A stretch of 64,000 nt of DNA, taken from Planctomycetota bacterium (GTDB lineage: Bacteria > Planctomycetota > UBA8742 > UBA2392). The number at the start of each line of letters is the position of its first letter. The stretch's first letter is position 1. Shown in pieces: positions 34,724 to 43,085 of the stretch. A model generated the notes under the pieces. The model was not told where the DNA came from, made no database searches, and saw nothing but the letters and a program-made list of their open reading frames with translations. The stretch is taken from positions 23,296-87,295 of the forward strand of contig JAHBXZ010000017.1 in the NCBI GenBank assembly GCA_019636215.1, read 5' to 3'. A program made the position numbers and the translations under genes.

Positions 34724-35266
34724 ATGGATACCCGAAAGACAGCAATCGCCGCATTGATGGGGCTGGTCTCGGCCGTTGTGTTGTTCTGGCTGATGGACAT
34801 GAACTTTCTGGGCTGGCTTGGGGCGTGGTTTGCGGCCAAGTGGGCGGCCTGGCTTGTGGGGGCGCTGATTGCCGTGGCGCTGGGCTTTGGCTACGCGGCG
34901 CTGTGGTCAGGTGTGGTGGCCAAGCAGCCAATCACCAAGAAGCTGTCGCCGCCGGGCACGGGTGCGCTGTATGGCGTGGTGGTGGGGCTGGTCACGGCCA
35001 CGCTGGTGCCGCTGTTGTTGAGCGCCATGGCCGGCGACCCCGGCATGGGCCACAGCACCGGCACGGGCTTTGACGCGATTCCAGGCGCGTTCGGTGTGCA
35101 CCTGGTGCCGGAACTGCCGGATCTCGGCTTCAAGCCGCCATTGCGTTCTCTTGCGGAGCGCGACTGGATCTCGCGCAACGACCACGGCAACCGCCTGCTG
35201 CCGTTTGCGCTGGCCTTTGCGGCCTTTGGCGCAACGCTGGGCATGTTCGCGGGCAGGTCAAAGTAG
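34724..35266 (+). CDS. Small four-helix membrane protein, paralog of 36218-36793
   Basis: 180 residues, about four membrane helices. It shares two blocks with the gene at 36218: an N-terminal WLMDMNFLGWLGAW (against WAMDVNYAAWVGAW) and a C-terminal GFKPPLRSLAERDW plus LLPFALAFAAFGA (against GVKPPLAKLTRDRQW and LIPFGIAFALFGL). A TAGGCT box lies six bases before ATG 34724, so a leaderless mRNA is possible. No known family. Confidence 0.7.
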   Translation: MDTRKTAIAALMGLVSAVVLFWLMDMNFLGWLGAWFAAKWAAWLVGALIAVALGFGYAALWSGVVAKQPITKKLSPPGTGALYGVVVGLVTATLVPLLLSAMAGDPGMGHSTGTGFDAIPGAFGVHLVPELPDLGFKPPLRSLAERDWISRNDHGNRLLPFALAFAAFGATLGMFAGRSK

Positions 35267-35301
35267 GCCTGTCGGCGTGCCAAAACGCCAACGACTGGCC
35301 T

Positions 35302-35400
35302 CACGCCAAGGCGCAAAGCCGCCAAGCGAAACAACGGCGCGACGCACGTAGGTGCCGCCGTTCGCGTCTTGGCGCGCCACAGGCTTCGCGCCTTCGCGGC
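35302..35400. repeat. Inverted repeat of cgccaag units
   Basis: Left arm 35302-35326 (cacgccaaggcgcaaagc then gccaag) and right arm 35365-35400 (cttggcgcgcc, then ttcgcgccttcgcggc) are complementary. The unit cgccaag recurs in the element at 36051-36125. The rest of this 195-base gap (35267-35461) holds nothing else I can name. Confidence 0.7.
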
Positions 35401-35461
35401 AGGTCTAGCTCTATCCAAAGCTGCGTGAGACCGTTGAAGAGTGTTCGCGTACAGACCTGCA

Positions 35462-35941
35462 CTACAGCTTCCAGCCGGGCAACTGGCTGGCTTGCCTGAC
35501 CCAGTTGACGAACTGCTTCTCGTCGAGCTTTTCGCCCTCGTGGATGTCCAGATAGCGTGGGTCTTTCTGCTTGGTCTTGATCGGCGGTTCCGGGCTCAGT
35601 TGCGCGCCGCGCAAAAACGCCACCTTGATGCACTCCGTCAGGCAGTGAAAGCCGACAAACCAGCCCTGGCCCTCCATGCCGTAAAATGGCGTGTTCCAGC
35701 GCACGGCCTTCTGCACGCCCGGCACGCTGCGCGTGATCAGCGCGTCCAGCCTGCGCCCAAGCACGCCCTTCCACCCCGGCATCGCGGCAATGTAGGCCTG
35801 CACCGGGGCATCGCCGTCGGCCTTGGTGACCTGCGGATTGCCACCCGACAGAAGTTTCACGGGCTTCTTGGCGGCGGGTTTGGTGGTGGCCGCACTTCTG
35901 GTTTTGGACTTTTTCGCGGGGCGTTTTGTCGGCTTTGGCAT
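35462..35941 (-). CDS. DUF1801 protein with a histone-H1-like basic N-terminus
   Basis: 159 residues. The first 30 residues are Lys/Ala/Pro/Thr-rich (PKPTKRPAKKSKTRSAATTK), like a histone H1 tail. The rest is a DUF1801 (YdhG-like) domain: PVQAYIAAMPGWKGVLGRRLDALI shortened here, KAVRWNTPFYG and FVGFHCLTECIKVAFLRGAQL. AGGAG precedes ATG 35941. Domain function unknown; the basic tail suggests nucleic acid binding. Confidence 0.8.
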   Translation of the reverse strand: MPKPTKRPAKKSKTRSAATTKPAAKKPVKLLSGGNPQVTKADGDAPVQAYIAAMPGWKGVLGRRLDALITRSVPGVQKAVRWNTPFYGMEGQGWFVGFHCLTECIKVAFLRGAQLSPEPPIKTKQKDPRYLDIHEGEKLDEKQFVNWVRQASQLPGWKL

Positions 35942-36050
35942 CGCGGCTCCTGTGGCCAAGGTAGCGATTCCCAGGCCGCCAGCAAACCGGCAAGAAACGC
36001 GGTCGTGGTTCCATGCGCCTTCTGCCATGACTCACCAGGGCAAGGCGATT

Positions 36051-36125
36051 GGCCGCCAAGACGCCAAGAAGCTCCAAGAGCAGCTATGCCTTTGAGCCTT
36101 GGCTTGCTTGGCGTCTTGGCGGTCC
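36051..36125. repeat. Inverted repeat of cgccaag units, second copy
   Basis: Left arm 36051-36080 (ggccgccaagacgccaag) and right arm 36096-36125 (cttggcgtcttggcgg) are strongly complementary with a 15-base loop. Same unit as at 35302-35400; the two elements flank the DUF1801 gene. Confidence 0.75.
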
Positions 36126-36217
36126 AGCGGTTTCAGATTCAATGCGCCACGCCGACCGCTCCCCGATGTTGATGCCACCGCGGCCCGGGGGTGGTACCAT
36201 GTGGGTGGAGGCCTGCC

Positions 36218-36793
36218 ATGACCCTGATACGGATCTTTGGCGTCGGCGTTCTCGCCCTGGTGTTTCTTCTGGGCGCGCTGTGGGCCATGGATGTGAACTA
36301 TGCCGCCTGGGTCGGCGCGTGGCTCAGCCCCAAAAACCAGTACAAGGCCGGGATGGGCGTGATTGTGATCTTCGGGCTGATCGCGGCCTGGGTGTATGCA
36401 CGTTTCATCGGCGACAAGTTCCCGGGCCCGGGCATGCTGCGCGGCGTGGTGTACGGGCTGGTGCTGGCCGGCTGCGCGATCTGGTTCATTCCGTACACAC
36501 TTGAAGGTATCGCCAGCGCGGTGGGGAACACGCAGGTGGTGTACGGCGGCCGCGCGATTTTTGACGACAAGAACAAGCGCGCCGATGAAGTCATGGCCGA
36601 ACAGATGACCCAGGTGGAGCCCTGCCCGCCGCTGTTCGGTGTCAAGCCGCCGCTGGCCAAACTGACCCGCGACCGGCAATGGGCGCCCGCCGACGCCTGG
36701 AAGGGGCGGCTGATTCCTTTCGGTATTGCATTTGCGCTGTTCGGGTTGATTGTGGGTTCATTGCTCAGTGAAAAGTACGACCCCAGGAAATGA
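36218..36793 (+). CDS. Small four-helix membrane protein, paralog of 34724-35266
   Basis: 191 residues, about four helices (IFGVGVLALVFLLGALWAM, MGVIVIFGLIAAWVYA, MLRGVVYGLVLAGCAIWFI, LIPFGIAFALFGLIVGSLL). Shares the WAMDVNYAAWVGAW and KPPLAKLTRDRQW blocks with its paralog. A GGAGG site precedes ATG 36218. It overlaps the start of the isoaspartyl peptidase gene by four bases, so the two are coupled. A soluble loop contains EPCPPLFGVKPPL. No family recognised. Confidence 0.7.
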   Translation: MTLIRIFGVGVLALVFLLGALWAMDVNYAAWVGAWLSPKNQYKAGMGVIVIFGLIAAWVYARFIGDKFPGPGMLRGVVYGLVLAGCAIWFIPYTLEGIASAVGNTQVVYGGRAIFDDKNKRADEVMAEQMTQVEPCPPLFGVKPPLAKLTRDRQWAPADAWKGRLIPFGIAFALFGLIVGSLLSEKYDPRK

Positions 36794-37671
36794 CCTACCA
36801 ACCCGCAGTCCTGACCCACGGCGGCGCAGGCCGCCCGGTACCCGAAACTCCAGGCGCCCGCGAAGACGCCGCCAAGGTGTGCCAGCAGGCCGCCCAGGCC
36901 GGGCTGGAACTCCTGGCCAGGGGCGGCACGGACGCCGCGCTGCAGGCCGCCATTGCCGCGGCGATGATCCTGGAAGACGACCCGCGCTTCAATGCGGGCA
37001 CCGGCGGCAATCTGCGACTGGACGGCAGCCTGGAACTGGATGCCAGCGTGGCCACCAGCGACGGCCGCTTTGCCGCAGTGGCCTGCCTGCGCGCGACCAA
37101 GAACCCGGTGCTGGTGGCCCAGGCGCTGCTCAAGACGCCCCACGTGCTGCTGTGCGGCGAAGGCGCGACACGCTTTGCCCGGCAGCAGGGGTTTCCCGAG
37201 GCCGCCATGGTCACCGAAAAGGCCCTGGCTCGCTGGAAGGCCGCGCGGGAACGCCTGGCCAGCGGCAACCTGCGGCCCTATGAACAGAAGTGGAAGGACA
37301 TGCAGTTCCACGGCACGATTGGCGCGGTTTCACGGGCAGCCGATGGCAGCTTCGCCGTAAGCTGCAGCACCGGCGGCACCAGCATGATGCTGCCCGGTCG
37401 CGTCGGCGATACGCCCATCTGGGGCGCGGGCGTATATGCCGGCGAGCACGGCGCGGTGTGCGCCACAGGCCACGGCGAACTCTGCATCAAGCGCATGGGC
37501 GCGTTTTTGGTGTACCAGCGCATCGCGCAGGGCCAGCACCCGCAGGAGGCCGTGGACGCCGAAGTGAAGGCGTTTCCGCCACCCTACGAAGTGGGGTTTA
37601 TTGCCCTGAGCAGACAGCACCAGGGCATCGGCGCCACGGATGGCTACATGCCCGCCGGCGCGGCAGGGTAG
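36790..37671 (+). CDS. Isoaspartyl peptidase / L-asparaginase (plant type)
   Basis: 293 residues. Ntn-hydrolase that cleaves itself before the nucleophile Thr (HGTIGAV, Thr176); substrates are beta-aspartyl dipeptides or asparagine. Family features: LTHGGAGRP at the N-terminus, DALQAAIAAAMILEDDPRFNAGTGG, and GGTSMMLPGRVGDTPIWGAG (the GRVGDSP-type substrate loop). No signal peptide, so cytosolic. Overlaps the preceding membrane protein gene (ATGA). Confidence 0.92.
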   Translation: MTYQPAVLTHGGAGRPVPETPGAREDAAKVCQQAAQAGLELLARGGTDAALQAAIAAAMILEDDPRFNAGTGGNLRLDGSLELDASVATSDGRFAAVACLRATKNPVLVAQALLKTPHVLLCGEGATRFARQQGFPEAAMVTEKALARWKAARERLASGNLRPYEQKWKDMQFHGTIGAVSRAADGSFAVSCSTGGTSMMLPGRVGDTPIWGAGVYAGEHGAVCATGHGELCIKRMGAFLVYQRIAQGQHPQEAVDAEVKAFPPPYEVGFIALSRQHQGIGATDGYMPAGAAG

Positions 37672-37682
37672 GTGCGCGTTGA

Positions 37683-37730
37683 TCCCCGGCTGCGATGACA
37701 CACGGCGGGCAAGATGCCCGCGATCCGGGT
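37683..37730. repeat. cgggcaagatgcccg hairpin repeat
   Basis: Seven-base perfect stem GCGGGCA/TGCCCGC around aga at 37705-37721, flanked by partial repeats of gatcc.cgg. It follows the isoaspartyl peptidase gene and could be its terminator, but has no T run. Confidence 0.5.
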
Positions 37731-37784
37731 GCCCACGTCTTGACAGGTCAAGCGCGGCGGCGACGATAGGGCAAGGCCAGACGC

Positions 37785-37860
37785 GCGCCCGTAGCTCAGT
37801 GGATAGAGCATCCGCCTTCTAAGCGGACGGTCGCTGGTTCGATTCCAGCCGGGCGCGCCA
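37785..37860 (+). tRNA. tRNA-Arg (anticodon UCU)
   Basis: 76 bases with CCA encoded. Acceptor stem GCGCCCG/CGGGCGC, anticodon stem TCCGC/GCGGA with loop CTTCTAA giving anticodon TCT, and a TTCGATT T-loop. It lies 95 bases before the tricorn gene. Confidence 0.95.
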
Positions 37861-37955
37861 GGCTTTTGTCCCTGCAATTTTCTCGACATTGTGCGCCTTG
37901 GCATGCCATGGTCTTTGCCCCGGTGTGGTTCGTCGTTCATGGCCCTGGAGCGTTC

Positions 37956-40900
37956 ATGCGTGCATTGCCTTCTGTCGTTGTTTCCGCCCTGGTACTGGTT
38001 GCGATTGCGTTGAACTTCGACTCCCCCTGTGCTGTCGCTCAGGATACCGCAGCCGATGCCTTCATGGACGCGCGCATGTTGCGATATCCGGATGTGTCCG
38101 AAAAACACCTGTGCTTTGTCTACGCCGGCGATGTCTGGCTGGCGCCGCGCGCTGGTGGCGCGGCCTCGCGCCTGACAACGGCGCGCGGCGAAGAGTTCAA
38201 GCCGCGCTTTTCGCCCGATGGATCGCGCATTGCGTTCTCGGCCAACTACGACGGCAACACCGACATCTACGTGCTGGCGGTCGCCGGCGGCGTGGCCGAG
38301 CGCATCACGCACCACCCCGGCGCGGACACCATGATTGACTGGACGCCCGACGGAAAATCGATCGTGTTCTCCAGCGGCGCCGCCAGCCCCACTGGCCGGT
38401 ACGCGCAGCTTTTCACTGTGCCTGCCACGGGCGGCCTGCCCGCAAAACTGCCGGTGGCCTGGGGCGACAACGCCAGCTTTTCGCCCGACGGCGCGTCGAT
38501 TGCCTACACCCCCTGGTCGCAGGATTTCCGCACCTGGAAGCGCTATCGCGGCGGCATGGCCGGCAAACTGTGGACCTTTGACCTCAAGACCAGCGATGCC
38601 ATTGAGGTCTCCGAGGGCACCGCAAACTTCTCGACACCGATGTGGCGCGGCGACCAGATTTTCTACCTGTGCGACGCCGGGGCCGAACAACGCAACAACA
38701 TCTGGGTCTATGACGTCAAGTCGCGCCAGCGCCGGCAGGTGACCTACTTTGCCGACCACGACGTGCGCTTTCCGTCGATGGGCCCCAACGAGATCGTGTT
38801 TGAGCAGGCGGGCAAGCTCACGCTGCTTGGCCTCAAAGACCTCAAGACTTCCACCGTGAACGTTTCTGTTGTCACCGACGGCGCCACACTGCGACCGCGC
38901 GTTGTCGACGTCGGCCCTGTGGCGCGCAACGGCGCAGTCTCGCCTTCTGGCGAACGCGCCGCGTTTGAAGCCCGCGGCGACATCTTCACGGTGCCCGCCG
39001 AACACGGCCTGACGCGCAACCTCACCCGCACACCCGGGGTGGCGGAGCGTTACCCGGCCTGGTCGCCTGATGGCAAGGTTGTGGCCTATTGGTCGGACCG
39101 CAGCGGGGAGTACGAGCTCACGACCCAGCCCGCCGAGGGCGGCGTTGAAACCGTGCACACGAAGATCGGGGCCTCATACAAGTACAGCCCGCAGTGGTCG
39201 CCGGATTGCCGCAAGCTGGCGTTCATCGACCAGAGCATGCGCATCCGCTACCACGACCTGGATGCCGGCAAGACCTTTGACATTGATAAGGGCCTGTGGA
39301 GCTATCACGGCGAGCTGGAGGCCTTTCGCGTGGGGTGGTCGGCCGACAGCCGCTGGGTTGCCTATTCCCGCGGCCTGGAGAACAGCAACGACGCCCTGTT
39401 CATCTACGACACGGTTGAAAAGGCCTCGCGCCAGGTGACCGCCGGATACTTCGACGACAACGGCCCGGTGTTCGACCCTGAGGGCCGGTACCTGTACTTT
39501 TCATCAGGCCGCAACCTCAGCCCGATCTACAGCGACATCGACAACACCTGGATCTACACCAACACCACAGTGCTGATGGCCGTGCCACTGCGCAGGGATG
39601 TCAAATCGCCGCTGGCAACGCGCAACAACGAAGAGGCCGAAAAGAAACCGGAAGACCGCAAGCCCGAGGCCAAGGAGCCCGCCAGGCCCGCGCCAGTGCT
39701 GATTGACTTTGACGACTTTGAACGCCGGGCGGTGCAGCTGCCGGCCACACCGGGCCGTTACGCGCAGTTGCAGGCGGTGCCGGGCAAGCTGCTGTACCTG
39801 CGGCGGCCTCGCACGGGATCATCGGACCGCAACAACCAGGTTGTGAGCTATGACCTGGAAGAGCGCGAAGAAAGGGTCATCGAGGAAAATGCCGGCAGCT
39901 TTGTGGTGGCCGCCGGTCACAAGAAGCTGCTGGTGGAAAGCCGTGGCACATACACGGTACGCAACCTGGGTGGCGGCATGGGCGGTGGCCGCGGTGCGCG
40001 CGGCGCGATGCCCGAAGGCGCAGACCAGGCCCGCAAAGACAGCAGTGCCCTGAACCTTGCCAACATGCAGGTTACGGTTGACCCGGTGGCGGAGTGGCGC
40101 CAGATTTTCGCCGAGGGCTGGCGACTGCAGCGCGATTACTTTTATGACCCACGCCTGCACAAGGTTGACTGGCCCGCCGTGAAGGCCCAGTACCAGGCAC
40201 TGCTGAACCAGTGCGTCACGCGCTGGGACGTCAACGTTGTGCTTGGCGAGATGATCGGTGAATTGAACGCGTCCCACACCTATCGTTCGGGCGGCGATGA
40301 AGAGGCTCCGGTTTCCGTGAATGTCGGCCTGCTGGGCTGTGACTTTGAGGTTGCCCAGGGTCGCTATCGCATCAGCCGCATCTACGACGGTGCAGCCTGG
40401 GACAGCGAAGTGCGCTCGCCGCTGAGCGATGCCGCGCTGGGCATCAGCGCGGGTACATTCCTGCTGGCGGTCAACGGCGTGGAACTGGACATGGCCAAAG
40501 ACCCCTGGGCGGCATTTCAGGGTCTGGGCGGCAAGGTCGTGTCACTGACCCTGAACAGCAAGCCCACCCTGGAAGGCGCGCGCAACGTGGTGGTGCAGAC
40601 CATGACCAGCGAATCCCGCCTGCGTTACCTGACGGCCGTCGAGGAAACCCGCGCCCGGGTGGAAAAGCTCAGCGGCGGCAGAATCGGCTATGTGTACGTG
40701 CCCAACACCGGCCGTGACGGCCAGACAGAGCTGGTTCGCCAGTTGCGCGCCCAGTTCAAGATGCAGGCCATGATCATCGACGAACGCTGGAACGGTGGCG
40801 GCCAGTTGCCTGATCGCTTCGTCGAGATGCTGAACCGCCCGATTCTCAATTATTGGGGTGTGCGCGACGGCGCCGACTGGCAGACGCCCATGTTCGCCCA

Positions 40901-41285
40901 CAACGGCCCCAAGGCCATGCTGATCAACGGCCGCGCGGGCAGCGGCGGCGATGCCTTTCCGTACTACTTCAAGCAGGCCGGCTGCGGCAAACTGATCGGC
41001 ACCCGTACTTGGGGCGGGCTGATCGGCATGACGGGTGTGCCGGCGTTGATCGACGGCGGCAGCGTGACCGCGCCAACATTCGGCATCTACAACACCAAGG
41101 GCGAGTGGATCATTGAGGGCTACGGTGTTGACCCCGACATTGAGGTCATTGCCCACCCAACCAGGGTGGCCAAGGGTGAAGACCCGGAACTTGAACGCGC
41201 GATTGAAGAACTCACCAAAGAGCTCGCAGCCAACCCGCCCAAGGTTCCCAGGAAACCAGAGTACCCCGACCGATCCGGCAAATGA
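37956..41285 (+). CDS. Secreted tricorn protease
   Basis: 1109 residues from ATG 37956, preceded by GGAG. Signal peptide MRALPSVVVSALVLVAIALNF. Two beta-propeller halves follow (repeats like FSPDGSRIAFSANYDGNTDIYV, WSPDGKVVAYWSDRSG), then a C1 helical domain, a PDZ domain and a C2 serine-protease core. Catalytic residues seen: His774 in NASHTY, Ser996 in GSGGDAF, and Glu1054 region in EWIIEG. Degrades oligopeptides; the signal peptide places it outside the cytosol. The gap before it holds tRNA-Arg. Confidence 0.92.
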   Translation: MRALPSVVVSALVLVAIALNFDSPCAVAQDTAADAFMDARMLRYPDVSEKHLCFVYAGDVWLAPRAGGAASRLTTARGEEFKPRFSPDGSRIAFSANYDGNTDIYVLAVAGGVAERITHHPGADTMIDWTPDGKSIVFSSGAASPTGRYAQLFTVPATGGLPAKLPVAWGDNASFSPDGASIAYTPWSQDFRTWKRYRGGMAGKLWTFDLKTSDAIEVSEGTANFSTPMWRGDQIFYLCDAGAEQRNNIWVYDVKSRQRRQVTYFADHDVRFPSMGPNEIVFEQAGKLTLLGLKDLKTSTVNVSVVTDGATLRPRVVDVGPVARNGAVSPSGERAAFEARGDIFTVPAEHGLTRNLTRTPGVAERYPAWSPDGKVVAYWSDRSGEYELTTQPAEGGVETVHTKIGASYKYSPQWSPDCRKLAFIDQSMRIRYHDLDAGKTFDIDKGLWSYHGELEAFRVGWSADSRWVAYSRGLENSNDALFIYDTVEKASRQVTAGYFDDNGPVFDPEGRYLYFSSGRNLSPIYSDIDNTWIYTNTTVLMAVPLRRDVKSPLATRNNEEAEKKPEDRKPEAKEPARPAPVLIDFDDFERRAVQLPATPGRYAQLQAVPGKLLYLRRPRTGSSDRNNQVVSYDLEEREERVIEENAGSFVVAAGHKKLLVESRGTYTVRNLGGGMGGGRGARGAMPEGADQARKDSSALNLANMQVTVDPVAEWRQIFAEGWRLQRDYFYDPRLHKVDWPAVKAQYQALLNQCVTRWDVNVVLGEMIGELNASHTYRSGGDEEAPVSVNVGLLGCDFEVAQGRYRISRIYDGAAWDSEVRSPLSDAALGISAGTFLLAVNGVELDMAKDPWAAFQGLGGKVVSLTLNSKPTLEGARNVVVQTMTSESRLRYLTAVEETRARVEKLSGGRIGYVYVPNTGRDGQTELVRQLRAQFKMQAMIIDERWNGGGQLPDRFVEMLNRPILNYWGVRDGADWQTPMFAHNGPKAMLINGRAGSGGDAFPYYFKQAGCGKLIGTRTWGGLIGMTGVPALIDGGSVTAPTFGIYNTKGEWIIEGYGVDPDIEVIAHPTRVAKGEDPELERAIEELTKELAANPPKVPRKPEYPDRSGK

Positions 41286-41295
41286 GGTTTGTTGC

Positions 41296-41384
41296 TGGTG
41301 CCGGGGGTGGGACTTGAACCCACACGCCCAGTGAAGGACTGCGGATTTTGAATCCGCCGCGTCTGCCAATTCCGCCACCCCGGC
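41296..41384 (-). tRNA. tRNA-Leu (anticodon CAA)
   Basis: 89 bases including encoded CCA, with the long variable arm of type II tRNAs. Acceptor GCCGGGG/CCCCGGC, D-arm GGCGGAATTGGCAGACGC, anticodon stem GCGGA/TCCGC with loop TTCAAAA (anticodon CAA). Convergent with the tricorn gene, ten bases from its stop. Confidence 0.95.
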
Positions 41385-41520
41385 ACGGGTGATTGTCAAC
41401 GCGCGGCGGTTGCCGCGCGGGGCGTGAGTGTGCCAACCTTGGTTGCTGGTTGCCAGCGGGGGGTGTCCCTTGGTGCGCCGATGGTTACACTTAAGCGCGT
41501 GAGGCATCCGTCGCGTCCCT

Positions 41521-41560
41521 GCCCCCTTTGGGGCGTCACGGACTCCTCATCCGAGGAGTC
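41521..41560 (+). promoter_or_regulatory. rnc leader with two hairpins; the second hides the ribosome site
   Basis: Hairpin 1 is GCCCC-CTTT-GGGGC (41521-41534). Hairpin 2 is GACTCCTC-ATCC-GAGGAGTC (41541-41560), an eight-base perfect stem whose right arm contains the GAGGAG Shine-Dalgarno of rnc, three bases before the ATG. The structure could be cut by RNase III or control translation. Confidence 0.6.
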
Positions 41561-41563
41561 AAC

Positions 41564-42376
41564 ATGCCCACGCCATCGGCTGAAAAGCCCAAGCGCGTCA
41601 CCCGTTCGCAATCTTACTCCACATCCGAAATGGAACGGCTGAGAAGGCTGGAAGGCCTTCTGGGCCACGAGTTTCGGGACTACCGCGGGCTGCGCAACGC
41701 CCTGACGCACAGCAGTGCCAAGACCGACAGCCTGCCCAGCAACGAACGCATGGAGTTTCTTGGCGATGCCGTGCTGGGCCTGATTGTCTCGCACATGCTG
41801 TATCGCAACTACCCGACTTTCCCTGAAGGCGAACTCACACGGGTGAAGTCCGTGGCCGTGTCGCGTGCAGTGTTGGCCGACCGCGCCCGCGAACTTGGCT
41901 TTGCCGAACTGATGTACCTTGGCAAGGGTGTTCGGCGCGATTCCGGCACGCGCTTGCCGGTCAGCATCCTGGCCAACCTGTATGAAGCCGTGCTCTGCGC
42001 ACTGTATGAAGACGGCGGTCTGGAAGCGGCAAGCCGCTTCGTCGAGAAAGACCTGGGCCCGGTGGTGCTGGGCATCACCAGCCACCAGTTTCAGCAGAAC
42101 TACAAGTCGGCCCTGCAGCACCTGGTGCAGTCGCGGCAGGGGCGTGCGCCGAACTACCGGGTGCTGTCAGAAGTCGGGCCTGACCACCAGAAGGAATTTC
42201 ACGTTGTGGTGGCGGTTGGGGGTGTCACATTCGGGCCCGGAGTGGGACGCAATAAAAAGGAAGCCGAACAGCGGGCGGCCAAGGCCGCCTTGACGGAACT
42301 GTTGAAAGAGTTCAGCGCAACGGACCCGGACGACGAAATCCTGGAAATGCCCGTGCCCGATGACGAAAGCGAGTAA
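41564..42376 (+). CDS. rnc: Ribonuclease III
   Basis: 270 residues. Cuts double-stranded RNA in rRNA and mRNA processing. The catalytic signature is NERMEFLGDAVLGLI; a second active-site acidic group is in LANLYEAVLCALYEDGG. A C-terminal double-stranded RNA binding domain ends with GRNKKEAEQRAAKAALTELL, then an acidic tail. ATG 41564 follows GAGGAG, which sits in a hairpin. It overlaps the next gene by 17 bases. Confidence 0.95.
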   Translation: MPTPSAEKPKRVTRSQSYSTSEMERLRRLEGLLGHEFRDYRGLRNALTHSSAKTDSLPSNERMEFLGDAVLGLIVSHMLYRNYPTFPEGELTRVKSVAVSRAVLADRARELGFAELMYLGKGVRRDSGTRLPVSILANLYEAVLCALYEDGGLEAASRFVEKDLGPVVLGITSHQFQQNYKSALQHLVQSRQGRAPNYRVLSEVGPDHQKEFHVVVAVGGVTFGPGVGRNKKEAEQRAAKAALTELLKEFSATDPDDEILEMPVPDDESE

Positions 42377-43085
42377 ACCCCGCCTGTGGCTGACAGCTGC
42401 CGTGCTTGGCAGCGTGGTTGCGCTGTTCTTGTGTTTTGCGGGCGGGCTTTCGCCGCTGGCGGCTGCGGATCGGCCGGCGCTGGCCCTGTTTGCCCTGTGC
42501 GCGGCATTTCCGTTGGGCGCGATGTTGGGCCGCCTTGAACCCACCCGCCGGGCCGCCGGCGCCCGGGCTGCTGCGGGCCTTGTGGGCGGTCTTGCGCTGG
42601 CACTGGTCGTGTCGCTGCCTGACCCGGCGCTGGCTGTGCGCACCGCATCGTGGTGCGCGGCGGCTGCGCTGCTGGGTTGCGCGCTGGCAGGCCTGGGCCG
42701 AGGCCTGGGCATGGCGGCGTTGCTGGCCTGGCTGGGGTTGTGCGGCCTGCCGTTCTTCTGCGGAAGTCTTGGTACCTGGCGCCAGGCCGCTGAATCCGTT
42801 GCGCTGGCGGGCTGCCCCTGGCTTGGGTTTTCCGCCGATGCACTGGGCGGTGACCCTCTGCGACGCCAGGTGATCTACCTGGGCCAGTGGTCCAGTCTTG
42901 GTGATGAACCCGCCACCGGGCTGCTGCAGGCCTGGCAACTTTGGGTCGCCGCGGCGCTTGCACTGGTGGCGGCGCTGGTGCGGCCGGCCCTGGGTGCTCG
43001 CCCCGCGTTGCCAGCGGAGGAAGGCAGGGCTATCGTCTCGCCCGAATCCGGGAGAGACCATGACCGCGCAGCCAGCCAGACTTGA
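42360..43085 (+). CDS. Small multi-pass membrane protein of unknown function
   Basis: 241 residues, about six hydrophobic helices, very rich in Ala, Leu and Gly. No conserved motif recognised; Cys residues cluster in the middle helices (LLGCALAG, LPFFCGSLG, LAGCPWLG). It overlaps rnc by 17 bases at its start and the carboxylase gene by 26 bases at its end, which argues it is a real translated part of an rnc-led operon. A membrane-targeted role is all that can be inferred. Confidence 0.65.
   Translation: MTKASKPRLWLTAAVLGSVVALFLCFAGGLSPLAAADRPALALFALCAAFPLGAMLGRLEPTRRAAGARAAAGLVGGLALALVVSLPDPALAVRTASWCAAAALLGCALAGLGRGLGMAALLAWLGLCGLPFFCGSLGTWRQAAESVALAGCPWLGFSADALGGDPLRRQVIYLGQWSSLGDEPATGLLQAWQLWVAAALALVAALVRPALGARPALPAEEGRAIVSPESGRDHDRAASQT

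Noticed and set aside
41541..41560. Hairpin before rnc as a terminator of an upstream gene
   Set aside because: No upstream plus-strand gene reads into it other than the tricorn gene 250 bases away, there is no T run, and it overlaps the rnc ribosome site.
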